Shown here in pieces: positions 19,701-31,744 of a DNA stretch of 64,000 nt (position 1 is the first letter of the stretch; every line of letters begins with the position of its first letter). The position numbers and the translations under genes are program-made. The DNA is taken from positions 1 through 64,000 of the forward strand of contig QPMI01000256.1 of the NCBI GenBank assembly GCA_004431415.1, in the 5' to 3' direction. The DNA comes from Cyanophora paradoxa. Taxonomy: Eukaryota > Glaucocystophyceae > Cyanophorales > Cyanophoraceae. The notes beneath the pieces are model-generated. The model saw only the letters and a program-made list of their open reading frames with translations, did no database searches and had not been told where the DNA came from.

Positions 19701-22700
19701 GCCGCCTCCCGCGACGCGGCGGCGGCGGCGGCGGCCGGGACCGGCGCTCTGCCCGCCCCTCTCCCCGCGGGGCTGTACGCCACCCTCGCCGCCGCCGCCG
19801 GCCTCGCGCAGGCACGGCCACGCGCCTCCTCGCGCCGCCGCGTTCGCCCCTCTCTCTGACCGCCGCGGCAGGTGGCTTCGGGCGCGCTGCGAGCGGCGCG
19901 GGCCTCGCCCGTCCCCTCCGCCGCCATCCCCGCCCTCCTCCAGGCCCGCCGGCCCGCCGCAGCGGCCTGCGCTGCCTCCCGCTCAGCGCGACCCCGCAGG
20001 CGCTGCAGGGCGCCCTCGCCGCCCTCGCCCTCCTCGCCCTCGCCCTCGGGTAGCCCCCTCGCCCCTCCCATCGCATCCATTCCTCGCCCTCGCCCTCCGA
20101 CTCGCCCCCGCAGCGCCGCCACTGCCGCCGCCCTCGCCTCGCCCTCGGCCGGCGCCCTCGCCGCCTGTCGCGCCTTCGCCCTCGGTGCGGCCCCCTCCCT
20201 CCTTTGCCGCCGCCCCCGCTGCGCTCAGGCGGGGCCTGCAGGCGCCTGCCTCGTCCTCCACGCCGCGCTCCTCTCGGGGCGGGCCCCCGGCGCCCCGCCC
20301 TGGCGCTCCCTCGAGGTGGGGGCCCCTCCAGCCCCCCCTCCTCCCTTCCCCGCCCCCTCTCCTCACCGCCCACCCCGCAGGGCCTCGCCGCCCTGCTTTC
20401 CCTTGCCGCACCGGCCCTCCTCTTCCTTCCCGCCGCCCTCGCCCCCACCGGCCCCTGGGCGGTCGACTGGGTCCTCGCCGCCGCCCCCGCCGCCTCCGCC
20501 CTCCTTGCCGCCCTCGCCCTGGTCCTCTCCCCGAGCTGTCCCGCGCCCCGCTTCATCCTCATCTGACCTCCCGCAGGGCGGCCTGCTCTTGTGGCGGGCG
20601 CGCCGCTTCGACGACCTGCGCGTCACGCCGCCTGCGCTCCTCGAGCAGTGGCGCGCCGAGCGACTCGCTGGCGACGAAAACGTTGAACCCCGCGGGTGCG
20701 CCCCGCGGCCCTGCTCTGCGCATGCCCACCCGCCTCGCCCCGCCCCGGGCCGCGCCGCTCAGCGGGCCCTTCCAGGGCTTTCGCGGCGCACGTGCGCCGC
20801 CTCGCCGCCGCGCCTCTCCCGCGCCGCCTGCTCCGCGGCCTGCGCCCCGGGGCCGCCGCCGGCCCCGGCGAGGCGGAGGCGCGGAGGCGGGCAGGCTGCC
20901 TCGCCGCCGAGCGCGAGCTGCTGGTGCGGAGCGCCGCGCACCGCGCGCCATGCGCATGCCCCGTCGCTGAAAGCGCGGCGGGCAGGGGTGGCACGCGAGC
21001 AGGGCCCGGGGTGCGGGCGGCTGCCGGAGCCCCTCTCGGGCGCCTGGGATGCCGCCCTCGCCGAGGCGCGCGCCGCCTTGCTCCTGCGCCGGCCCCTTGA
21101 CGCCCCGCCGCAGGCGCTGGCGGAGCTCGCCGCCCGCCGCCGCACCGACGGCGCCCTCGCCCGCGGCGCGCTCCTCTGGGACGAGGTGCCCTCCCTCGAT
21201 CCGGCTCCTCGGCGCACCTCACCGCCGCGACCCCGCTGCCGCAGGGGGCCCCGGGCGCCGCCCGTGCCGCCCTCCTCGCCATCGCCCTGCTCCTCCTCGC
21301 GAACCCCGCCGCCCGCCTCCTCGAGCACTTCTCGGAGTGCGTCCCCGGCCCCGGCCCGCATCCAAGCCAGAGTCCGTGCCTCACGCCATCCCATGCAGCG
21401 CTTGGGCGGGCCCCGCGCCGGCTCCCAGTCATCAGAGTGCCTCCGCCTCTCTTCTCCTCTGTCTGGCAGCCCTTGCGGTCGCCTGCGGCCTCTTCGACCG
21501 CCCCCGCGCTCGTGAGCTTCTCGGGGCGCTTCTCCCGCCGTCATTGTCCGCGCCCAACGCGGAGAGCTGCGGGCTCGGGGCCATGGAGGGCGCCGGAGAG
21601 CCCCAGCCCCGCGTCGCGGCCGCCCTGCTGCGCCCGGAGGCGTGGCCCGAGCGTGAGGGAAGCGAGCCCGCCGAGCTCGACGCGCCGGCTGCCTCCCTCC
21701 TCGCCCCGGCCTCGCCGGCCCTCCTCCGCGCCGCTGCCGCCCTCCTGCGCACCGCGGCCGCCAGCAGCCGCGGGGGCGGGGCCGGCGTGCACGGCGACCC
21801 GTCGCTCCTCGCCGGCGCCGCCGCGGGCCTCGAGGACGGCAGCCTCCCGCCCTCCTCTGCCCCCGCCCCGCCCTGCCGCCCCTCGCCCTCGCCCTCCTCC
21901 TCGCCCCGCCGCCCCGCCTCGTGCTCGCCGCGCCGCGCGGCCGGCCCCGCGCCGCCGCCCGCCGGCTCGCCGAGGCCGCCGCCTACCTGTCTCACGCCGC
22001 CGCCGGCTGGCCCCGGCGGCCGCCCTCGCCGCCTCGGCCCTCGGCAGCGGCCGCCCGCGCTGGCTCGCCGGGGGCGCTGCCGGGGGGCACGGCCGCCCTC
22101 GCCCCCGTGCCCGGGCTTGGGGTCTCCTGGCGCTGGGCGGAGGCGCCGGCGCCGGCCCGCGCCGCCGCCCTCCTCCTCGCTGCGGGGCGCCCCGCGGCGG
22201 CCCTCCCGCCCCGCTGCCTCGCCGCCCTCGCCGCCACCCTGCGCCTCCCCGCGCCCTCCCTCCCCGCCGTCGCCGCCGCCTGCCGCGCCGGCGCCGCCCT
22301 CCTCGCCCCCTCCCCCCGCCCTCGACGCCCCCCGCCACCCCCGCACGCTACCCGCCCTCTCGCGGCGGCGGCGGGCCGGGCTCGCCCTGGGCGCCCTCGG
22401 CCGCCTCTGGTTCCTCCTCCTCTCCGGCGACCCCGCGTGCGCCCCGCGCCCCCGCGCCCGCCCTCTCGGCCGCCCCTTTCCTCACAGAGCGCCGGCAGCT
22501 TCCCCTGGGAGTACGACGCCACGTTCCGCGCCCCCGCCGCCGGGACCCCGACGAGGCGCCCCCGCGCCTCCTTCGCGCCCTCCTGCCCCGCCCCCTCGCC
22601 TTTCCCTCTACGCCCGCCTCCTCCGGCCCCTCGCCGCCGGCCTCGCCTGCGCCGTCGGGTGCCTGGGGGCCGGCGGGGCCGGGCGGGGCTTGCGGAGCGG

Positions 22701-25700
22701 GTGCGGCGGGGCCTGCGGGCGACGTGCCACCGCGGGGCCCCGGGGGCGGGTGGGGCGGGTGGTGGACGAGGACCCCGAGGCGCCCCGCACCGCCTTCCTC
22801 CGCTGGCACGAGGGCCCCGGCCCGCACCCCCCGCCCCGCACCCGCCGCCCTCCACACCTACCCCGGCGCGCCCCGCTCGAGCGGGCCTCTCCGCCGTCGC
22901 GCACGGCCACCCCTTGACGGGAGCGGGGGGGGCAGGGGCCCTGAAGGAGGAGCCGGCGGGGCTCTTGGGCGCCTCGGCCGCTTCGAGTACGGCCCGACGG
23001 CCGGCGCGCCCCCCCCCGGCGGCCGCCCCGCGGGGCCCGGGTCGGCTGAGCGGGGCGCAGCGTGCGGCGGGCGGTGCGGTACGACGCGGCGAGCGAGCGG
23101 CCTCTCGAGACGAGCTTCTTCTCCTTCGCAGCCGCAGCCGGCCCCTTCCCCGCCGAGCGCCGCGACTACCTCGGCGACGTTTCAAACGAGGCAGAGGCCT
23201 CGGCGTGCGCCTTTGCCCCAATGAATCTGCACCTCTCGCCTCTGACCGGCGGAGCAGGCCGCCGCGGCTTTGGCTGCTCTTCGACGCGGCGACGGGGCGC
23301 GCCCTGCGGGGCTCGGTGACACTCGAGCACGGCCCCGACGTGCGCTTCGACTACGAGTACGATGGCGAAGGGCCGGGGGCCCCGACCTGCCCCCAAGCCG
23401 CCCGGCTCGCCGTCCTGCAGCCCGCCTCGCCGGCGCGCCCTCCGCTCTCCGCCTCCTCCAAAGCGTCGGCGCTGAGGAGCGCGCGGGCAGGCGCGGGTCG
23501 TCTTCCGTGGCGTGCCACTGCCGGAGCCGCTCGAGGGCCGCCGCGCGTCGGACGTGGTCGTGCGGCTGCACGCGGCCGCCGGCCCCGGGCGTGCAGCCGC
23601 CCGCCCCGCCAGCGCCGAGCTCCCCGGCCTGCTCGCCCTCCGCTACTCCCACGCCCGCCCCGGCTGCCCACGTCCCTCGTGCTCGCCCCGCCCAGCGCCG
23701 GCCTGGCTGCCGGCCCTGCTCGCCCGCTGCTCGCCCTCGCGGGGGGCCGGGGGCCCCCTCGCGTGGGAGCCCCTCGCCGCCTCGGGCGCCCTCTTCGGGG
23801 AGCTCGGGCCCCGCGCGGGGCCCCCGCGGAGGAGGCCGCCCACGCCGAGCGCCCCTACGCCACCTCCCAGGCCCGCCCGCGTCGCCCCGGCCCCTCCGCC
23901 GCATCCGCCGCAGCTGACGCGGCAGCCGCAGGCGCGCGCGGCCGTGTGGCGGGCCTGGCAGGATAGCCGCCTCGGTGCGCCCCCCGTCCACCTTGGCCGC
24001 CGAGCCGCGTCGAGGGCGGCTCACTGGGGACAGACGGGCCTGCGGCGCGGCGCTGGGACGAGGAGCTCCTGCGCGCCGACCCCGCCATGGCCCCTACTGG
24101 CCCCTCCGTGACTGGGCCGCGTCGCCGAGGCCCGCGCCTGGCTCCGGCGGCACGCCCCGGCCCTGGCGCCCGCATCTCCCTCGCCGCCCCCTCCGAGGCC
24201 CGCCCCTCGACTCGCCAGGGCCTTCCGGCGGCCCGCGCTGACGCCGCGGCGCAGGTGCGCACGCACCTGGCCCTGCAGCTCTACCCGACCTCGCCATGGG
24301 GGACGGCGCGGGCGGGAGGAGGAGGAGGAGGAGGAGGGGAGGGCCCCGCGACGGCGACGCTGCGGGGCCCTGGAGCGAGGTGCTGCCCCTAGACGCGCCC
24401 CCTGCCGGCCCTCCACGGGGGCGAGCCGGCCGCCAGGGCCGCCCGCTGCCGGCGGTGGCGCTGGACTGCGCGACGTGGCCCATGGACGGCGAGCCGGGCG
24501 GGCCGGGCCGCGCCGCCGGGGCTGAGGCGGCGGCAGGTGGCGGCGTGGCGGCGTGCCGGCGAGACCTGCTCGCCCGCCTACCCCGCATTGCCTGGACCGC
24601 CGTACGCCCTCCGCACCGCCCCGCCCCGCCCGCTGGGGCCCTCCCCGAGCCGCGCGCCGCCGGGCGCGCACAGGTGGCGGAGGTGGCGAACGAGGCCCGC
24701 TCCGTGCCCCCGGCTATGATCCCGCCGTCCGCCCGCCCCGCCCCTCCTCGCCCCGCGCCCGGCGGGCCGACGGGGCGCAGAGTCGAGTGGAGGCGCTGCG
24801 GGTGGTGCCCCTGTGGGAGGCCGCGGGCCCCGCAGCCCCGGCCGCAGCGTCACCGAGCACCTGGCGCGCCCTCCCGCGCCGCCCCCTCACCCGGCCCAGG
24901 TCGCCACGCTCGATCGGCTCACGTCCGGGCGCGCAGCTCGGGGCCGTGCCGGCGTGGCGCCTTGCCGCGCGGCGGGCGCGGCGGCGGAGCACGCGGCGGC
25001 CGCCTTCGTACCCTCATCGCCCGCCTCCTCCGCCTCTGGGCCCCGCCCTCGGCCCCGGCGCCGGTGGCAGCGGGAGCAGCTGGCGGCAGCGGGGCGCCTT
25101 TGGCTCGACCTGCGGCGCTACTTCGCCGCCCACGACTACGCCGCCACGCGCGCCGCCCCCTCCCCGCCCCGCCGCCGGCTCCCGCGCGCTGACGGGCGCG
25201 CTCCGCGGCGGCAGGTGGAGCACGCCGCCGTGCGCCGCGCCTTCCGGCGGCACTTCGCCGGCCCCGCGGCGGGCGGCCCCGGCCTCCCCGACGGCCCGTC
25301 GGAGGGGGAGTGCGAGGTGAGGCGCCGCCTCGGCCGGAGCGAGGGGCCGGCCGACACCGCGCAGGCGGTGCTGGGGCTGGTGGCGCACTACCTGCGCGGC
25401 CTCGCCTGCCCGCCGCCCCGCCCGGCGCCCTCGTCGCCCACGCCTCCCACCACGCCCCGGCGCCCTCCTCGTCCGCCCTGGCCCCTCTGCGCTCCTCCCC
25501 GGCCCCTCACCGGCACCCGGCGGGGCCCCGCAGGGCGCCGCCCTCAAGGCCGACACGGGGCCAGCTTCCTGGCGCGCACCCCGCCTCGCCCGTCCGCCTC
25601 GGGCCTCACGCGGGGCGGCAGGTGTGGGACCACGCCATCGCGTACCGCGAGGCGCTGCGCCTCCTCAGCCACCAGCGCGCCCTCTCCCCCTGGGTCCCCG

Positions 25701-27433
25701 CCCCGCGCCCCCGCCCTCCCTCCCGCTCCCCCGCCCCCCTGACCCTCGGAGGCGCCAGGTGCGGGGCGCGCTGGCCGGCTTCGCGCGCTTAGCCGCCCGC
25801 GCCGCGTACGCCTGCGCCGACTGCGTCGTCGCCTGTACCCCCGCCTTCAACCCCGCCTGGGAGGCCTACCTCGCCGGTGACGCGGACACGGGCTCCCAGG
25901 TGGCCCCTCCACGCGCCGGGCGTTCTTCCCCCCGCCGCCCCGCCCTGCCCCGACGCGGCGGTGCAGAGGACGGCGGATGCGCGGCGGCGGCTGAGCCCGG
26001 TCGCGAACGGCGTCGAGGCCTGCCGCCCGCCCCGCCCCGCCCTGCCCGCCAGCCCCGCCGACGCGTGCCTCACTCTTGTCGACCAGTTGTCGCGCTTCAG
26101 CGCGGCGCGGGGGGCGGAGGAGGCGCGGCCGACGGCGATTATGCTCTCCCATCTTAATCCCCTCAAGGCCCGCGCGCTCGCGCCCCGCCGAGAAGCCCCG
26201 CGCCTCCTTTCCAGCTCCCCGCGGCGCCGGAGCCGCATCTGAGGAGGGCGCAGGACGTGCTGACGGCAATCCGCGCCGCCAAGCTCATCGTCGAGGGGTA
26301 CGGCCTCGCGGACTACCAGGTGCGGGACGCACGAAAGAAGCTCGACCGCGCGACCGATGCCTCCGCCTGGCCGCGCAGCTGCTGGTGTACGGGGACCCTA
26401 GCAAGGACCCGCCCTATGCCGCCCAGGCGCCCCGCCCGCCCCGCCCCGCGCCCCCGCGCCGGGCCCTCGGCGGCTGACGGGGCGGGGCGGGGCGGCAGTG
26501 CCAGCGGGCGGTGGAGCAGCTCGGCCTCTCCCGCCACGTTCTCCTCTGCGTCCGCCGGCCCCTCGACCCTTGCTCCCCCGCCTGAGCGAGCGCCGCGCAG
26601 GGGCAGGGGCGGGCGAGCGAGGCGCTGCGGCGGGGCTGGCTCTTCGTGAACAGCAGCCGGAGCGAGGGCCTCCCCCTCGCCCTCGCCGAGGCCGCCCTCG
26701 CCGCCCTCCCTGTCGTCTGCACCGACGTCGGCGGCTCCCCGGCCCTGCTTTCCGCCGCCCCCGCGCCCGGTGCCCCGCTTCTGGGCCGCTGCGTCCCGCC
26801 CTGCGACCCCGCCGCCCTCGCCCGCGCCCAGGCGAGGCCGGCTCCATGTCCCCGCGCGCGGCCTCCTGCGTGCCGGCGTCTGAGGGCGCCCGGCGGCGCA
26901 GGTGGAGGTGCTGGCGATGACCGGCGAGCTGCCGGCACTCGCCGGCTGCCCCGCAGTCCCCGCCTTCGCCCTCCAGGGGCCGCCCCCGCCGCCCTTGCGG
27001 CGCGCGTCGCCCAGGCGGGGCCCCTTCGCCGCGCCCTCGGCCTGCGCCTGCGCGCCGCCGTCGCCGCCTCCTATGGCATTGTGCGCCGCGTGCTGCTCCT
27101 TTCGACGCGTGCTGCCCCTAACTCGAGCTCTGAACGCAGGATCGCTACGTCCGCGAGCACGAGCAGCAGGCGCGCCTGTCCTCGCAGACCCTCTTGCCAC
27201 GCCCCGGCCTGCCTCTGACCGCATCCTCCGCAATCCGCAGCTCTGGCTCTTCGCGATGCGGGCGGCGGCTCGGCGCGCAGTGGCCACGACGGGCCCCGCG
27301 TTGCACTTCTCATCCGCGGTTGCGGCTTTCGTGTCGCCTGGAAGAGTCAACGGAGGTTCGGAAACCGTCGACAGCAAGGCGGGCGCTTAATGCGGCCTCA
27401 GGCTGCAGCTGGCAATGCACAGTCGAAGTCTAG
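16755..27433 (+). CDS. Very large membrane-associated glycosyltransferase with C-terminal GT4 (PelF/DUF3492-type) domain
   Basis: The C-terminal third is a GT4 glycosyltransferase of the PelF type found in large fungal and protist proteins. Exons from 24450 on give GGGVAACRRDLLARLPRIAW, VWDHAIAYREALRLLS, CADCVVACTPAFNPAWEAYL, LSPVANGVEA, PTAIMLSHLNPLK, AAKLIVEGYGLADYQ, WLFVNSSRSEGLPLALAEAA and PVVCTDVGGSP; the E-x-x-P-L-x-L-x-E-A segment is the nucleotide-sugar site. Upstream are hydrophobic Ala/Leu segments near 20015-20050, 20375-20565 and 21270-21310 that look like membrane spans, and an N-terminal region (MQTSIVLVALDC start, VLVLERVPSLDLVHPG) I do not recognise. No intergenic gap, stop cluster or new start is obvious across 10.7 kb, so I treat it as one gene, but a split into two is possible. 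Most introns in the middle were not resolved, and the 3' end near 27433 is approximate. The sugar and acceptor are unknown; a cell-wall or surface polysaccharide is a guess. Confidence 0.7.
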
Positions 27434-29915
27434 AGCCTGCTGGCGAGGCAATGTCAGTCAGTCATTGATTTGCTTGATTGATTTTGGATTTTTAATTTTT
27501 GATCGTACATGGATTGTTCATCATTTGCGAAAGAAGAGACATCAACTTTTGTGTAGATCCAATGAGTACTAGTGCCCCGGCGCGGGCTCTCTGTCGTAGT
27601 ACGCATTATCCGCCGCAATACTCATAATTTTATATCCAGCTCCTGAGCCTCGGAGCAGCAGATTTAGCCCCTTAAGACCGCGACGATTCTGCCTGGGCGG
27701 ACGCCTAATAATCATCGCCGTCCAGGAAGCAACAGCAACCGAATTGATTCGTATTTTCGAACGAAACCTTTCGTATTTGTGAACGAAACGCCACTTGGGC
27801 TGCCAGGCTGCCCGACTGACTTGTAACCGGCTGGGCTGCCAACGGGCTCAGCTTGTTTCCGACCGGTCAAAGCGGCAACGGATGAGGTCGTGCGCAGCGC
27901 GCGCGTAGGGGCCCTCTGCCTCCCCACCTTATTCCTAGGAAGCAACAGCTTAGCAATTTGAACACGTGCATTTTTCGCGAGTTCATACACCTCGATCCAG
28001 CATATAGAGAGGTTGTCGCCGAAGTGCAGAAAAAGGCCGATTATATTTAAGTCGTCAGCTTTATCAGCCTTATATATTTGTCACGTTCAATATGTAGTAA
28101 CAAGAAGAGATTTCATTATAGAAATTGAATAGACATCAGCATTGACATCAGCATGGGAACTCTTCTCACGCCTTGGATGACACCTGCGAAAGTCATCTGA
28201 GTTTTTGATGAAGTTCCAGGCGACTTCATCTGGCGAGTCACTGGGAGGCCCCGTACAAAAGACTTCACACGAAGTAGCCTCAGCCTGGGCTCTGGCAGCG
28301 ATCCACTTGCGCTTCACGTACGACCTGGCCGAAGCATAAGTGAAGCCCGAAGCCTGGCCCATGGCCAGCGCCACCCGGCATCCAGAGCACGACCCTTCGA
28401 TAAGGCCATGACCATCATGGCATGATCGTGATAATGGGGAGAGGGGGCAGCGACGTAAACTTTGAAAACTTTGAATAATTGAGTGACTGTCACAGTGTAG
28501 GAAGGGACGATGTTCCGCGTTGTGCACTTAGCCCCCTCTCTTATTCATCACCGCCCATCCTCGTCATGATTGCGGCCCCCTTTTCTCATTATCATGATCG
28601 TGATCTCGGCTCCGGACGTCATGTTCCTCCTCAAGATCGCGGCCCCCTTTTCTCTATGGCCTTCTCTATGTATCATCGCATTATGTATTACGGGTTATGA
28701 TCATGCACGGTGGCCAGGCAATTTCTACATAAAGCAAATCTGCACTAACTAATCCGCGCATTCCGGTTGGCCGTGCTTGCTTCAGGGCGACTGCGCGTGC
28801 GGCTTTCCTGCTGCTTGGTTATGCACATGCCCATTCAGTTGATGCGTGTTGCGCAGGTCTAGACAAGGTCAAGGCCAGCCCCCACACCGAAACCCCTCCT
28901 AGCTTTAACCGCAGTACGCTACTGGCCGTACGAAGTCCAGAGCTCACAGAGCCGCCCTCCTGCAAGACGGACTGGCCAAGCGAATCACATCGCAAAACAC
29001 TAGGTTCCTCCATGGCCATCCCCCCAAGAGCAGCAGCAGCCTCTGTCCTTGAAGAGCTCCAGTAGTCTCCGTTCCAGATCATGATCAGCTGCAGTAGTCT
29101 CCGTTCCATTCTCATCTTCGTACACATGCCAAGTTTTTCGCAGCCGAAGCGAGAGGGGAGGCGGAAAAAAGGATCGCTCGCGGTTTCGACAAATGTTTGT
29201 CGCGCTGCTGGCACACCTGGGAAAACTTGCACACCTGACATTCGCGAACATTGGCAAGTGTGGCAAACAAACAAGTGGTAAACCGTGGCCTGCCTGGTAA
29301 CTGCCTGTGGGTAAACAGTGCGCCACACACAACTGATTACAATTGGTTACAAATAGTACCTCCGCAAAGTACATAAACGATGTGGTTCTTAAAGTACAAG
29401 TACAACTTGCGCTTACGTAGCAGAAGCTGCTGTTTTACGAAGCTGCTGCTCTGTGAAAATTTGAGAGCATTAGCGACTTTGCTCAGAAATTTCAAGCAAG
29501 CTCACGAGATTATCTTTCAAAAATATGAAGTTATCAGTGAATGGTTAGCTGCAGGAGTGGTTCCAGGGCTGTATGGTATGAAAGGTTCCAAGGCATTGGC
29601 GGCGGTTAGAATTTAATCTGCAGGTGGAATAGCGCCTGTAGAATCCTTTTGCATGCGCACTCGGCGAGTTCGTGCGCAAGAGCCGACTGTGGAACCCCAG
29701 ACCTAGAGATATAGCTAGAGTTGCGCTCGGGCTGAACAAGAGAGTTGTGGTTGAAGCCGCAACTGGTTTTACTGCCGAAGCTTACCTTTGGCGAGTTGCA
29801 GTAACCCGGGGGGTGCATATGCGCGATGACGCGGGAAGACCCGCCAAGCCGTCTGCCACTTCGTCTTCCCCGGGCCCGACCAAGCGTCTCGGCCTGCCGC
29901 TTCGTCTGCAAATAC
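27434..29915. other. Gene-poor, lower-GC region; start of the repeat island
   Basis: No gene with recognisable motifs. GC content drops sharply just after the GT4 gene. There is an open frame on the minus strand at 28087-28527 (146 codons), but it shows no motif, intron pattern or codon bias like the neighbouring genes and I do not call it. ATCATGATCGTGAT-type self-complementary words recur around 28410-28710. Otherwise I see nothing definable here. Confidence 0.4.
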
Positions 29916-30002
29916 AGACATAGCACAGGTTTCGAACTTGACCGCTCGTGCGAGGCGGCGGATGCGCAACACGGCCGCGGGGACCAAATTTCTAGGGGAC
30001 CA
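29916..30002. repeat. Partial copy of the dispersed promoter-derived repeat
   Basis: The segment matches the copy at 34165-34255 over TAGCACAGG, GACCGCT.GTGCG, GATGCGCAACACGGCCGCGG and GACCAAATTTCTAG. It ends immediately before the truncated Pmp-like fragment, so it marks that fragment's left junction. Confidence 0.65.
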
Positions 30003-30014
30003 ACTTTCTGAGAA

Positions 30015-30715
30015 GGGGCGGAGAAGGGGGAGGGGGAAGCGGGGGGGCGGACCCGTCGGCGTGGCACTTCTCAAAGACGACGTCCTCGAGGAGGAGGCCG
30101 GCCGACGTGTTCTGCAGCATGTCCACCAGCACGCACCCGCCCTGCCGCGGCTCGCCGGGGGGCGCGGAGGGCGGCGGGGCGGGGCCGGGGGCGCACGACC
30201 CAGCTCCTGCCGCCGCGGAAGGTGAGGCCCCGGATGCGCATGTTCGCCGCCGCGTCGTAGAGGGCCATCACCTGCGCCCCCGCCCCTCGCTCCCTTCCGC
30301 GCAGGCGCCCGCCCGCGGGAGCCCGCACCCGCCCTCCGCCCCCCGCGTCCAGCACCACGTCTGCGGGGCCGGCGCCGGCCCCCACCACGGCCAGGTTCGC
30401 CTTCTCCGGCTGCGCGCGCCGTCGGCCAGCGGCCGGCGGCGGGGCGGGCGGGGACGGCGGGCCTTCAGGTCCGTCTCCGCGTACACGCCCGGCGCCAGGC
30501 GGATCTCGTCCCCTGCCGAGGCTTCCGCGAACGCTGCCGGGGCGCTCGGGCGCTGGCGACAACAGGCCGCGCAGCGAGGGTGCACCGCGAGCGAGTGTCT
30601 TGCAGGGCGCGGAGCGGCCGCAGCCGGCAGCGTCCGAGCCGGCCTTGGCGTCCACCTGTAGCGTCGCGCCCGCCGCCGATCCCAGCACGCAGGCGAGCAG
30701 CAGGACGCCGGCCAT
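30015..30715 (-). pseudogene. Truncated duplicate of the Pmp-like surface-protein gene (N-terminus only)
   Basis: A copy of the first 0.7 kb of the gene at 39474-47541. It encodes a signal peptide (MAGVLLLACVLGSAAGA), the typical opening of these beta-helix proteins (GSDAAGCGRSAPCKT), then AGDEIRLAPGVYAETDL and ANLAVVGAGAGPADVVLDAG. Beyond that the homology stops at GGGG (30015-30018), exactly where the full gene has a 41-nt poly(G). The remaining exons are absent, so this cannot make the full protein. In this copy an upstream in-frame Met at 30744 would add 10 residues. It keeps the reading frame in the VVGAGAG exon, where the full-length locus as given does not. Confidence 0.85.
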
Positions 30716-31024
30716 CCTCAAAGAGGTCCGCCCCGCTGCCGCCATCTTGAGCGTTGCGCCGCTCCCTCTCCTGAGAGCGTGATACAGATATAGCACAGGA
30801 GTCGAAGATGACCGCTAGTGCGAGGCGGCGATGCCGGCTGCTGGCCAGCAGCGGGTGCGCAACACGGGGGACCAAGTTCTTAGGTGGTCGGTATTGCTGA
30901 TGCGTGGATAGGCCCTTTAAGGTTCGATCTCCGACGCTCCGGGAGGCGTGTGCAAGTGAGCTCGAGCCGCCGGCTGGAATGGACGTACTCCGCCGAGTCC
31001 GGTCTGATCTCCGACTCGTCCAGC
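30015..31024. repeat. Segmental duplication, copy A (partner 46847-47849)
   Basis: About 1.0 kb covering the truncated gene start and its upstream region. Aligned by eye with copy B I find no substitutions and seven single-base length differences, all in G or C runs and all longer here; the length difference (1006 versus 999 from the shared CGGAGAAG) accounts for all seven. The orientation is the same as copy B. Confidence 0.9.
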
Positions 31025-31241
31025 GCGAGGTCTCACCTATAGCTAGCGCGCCCCCAGCAAAGGCTGCAAGGCCGAATCGGGTATGCACGTGCGGACAACA
31101 ACAAACACTAGGTTTTTTCACATTGCCCAATATAAACCTCTCCAACTCCTCGAGGACCTGCGCGATGAGTAGGATTGAGGCTAGGCGAGAGGGAGAGACG
31201 AAGGAGGCAGAAGAAAGAAAAGAAGCTTGGTGCCTTATTCA

Positions 31242-31660
31242 CTAGGAAGCAAGGTATTCCTGCTTCACTTGTCCTCTTCTGCTGGGCGGCCAGCGATGCG
31301 CCCTAAGAACATTGCCATAATTATAGAACTGCAACCGCTGCGCAAGCTGCAAGCCGAGCTCCTGCGCCGTCTGCTGGCGCTGATCGTTGTCCGAGCCGCC
31401 ACCACGTCCTCGGCCGCGGCCATGTGCCCCTGCTGCTTTTGGCCTGCTGAGCGCCGGTGGCTGGGGCCGCGGCGGCTCCGGGGGCCGCGGGGCCTGCTGA
31501 TGACAGGGGCGGCTTGGCCTGCAGGCCCCGGGACCCCGGCGATCACCGAGGCCAGCTCCTTTGCCGCCGATGCCCGGCCCAGGTTGACTTCTGCGAGGTC
31601 CGGGGGGGTCGCCAGTGCCGAGGTCCTTGGCGGCGAGAGCTGCAAACGAGGCTAAGGTCT
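31242..31660 (-). other. Open frame with an RGG-like and Gln-rich composition, no start seen
   Basis: A minus-strand frame open for about 135 codons with stop at 31242-31244. It contains [18 protein letters not shown] followed by AQELGLQLAQRLQFYNYG. The composition resembles an RNA-binding RGG/Q-rich tail. It has no ATG in frame within the open stretch, and no splice acceptor or domain is convincing. It may be a terminal exon of an unrecognised gene or chance. Confidence 0.2.
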
Positions 31661-31744
31661 ACCACAAGACTGACCGCTGGGCGTCTCCGTTGCGAGGAAA
31701 ATGAAACGAAGAGAAGCGGCATCCAATGAATGATACGAATTGGT

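Noticed and set aside
17168-20122. A minus-strand open frame of 984 codons opposite the GT4 gene
   Set aside because: Composition is a GC shadow (Arg/Gly/Ala), there are no domains, and the plus strand has the intron grammar.
28087-28527. A 146-codon minus-strand frame as a gene
   Set aside because: No motif, no conserved architecture and composition unlike the supported genes; length is possible by chance in this region.
30930-31000. tRNA or tRNA-derived SINE, because GGTTCGATCTCC resembles a B box
   Set aside because: No matching A box or cloverleaf at the right spacing, and no poly(A) or short tail repeat; the block is better explained as the Pmp-like 5' flank.
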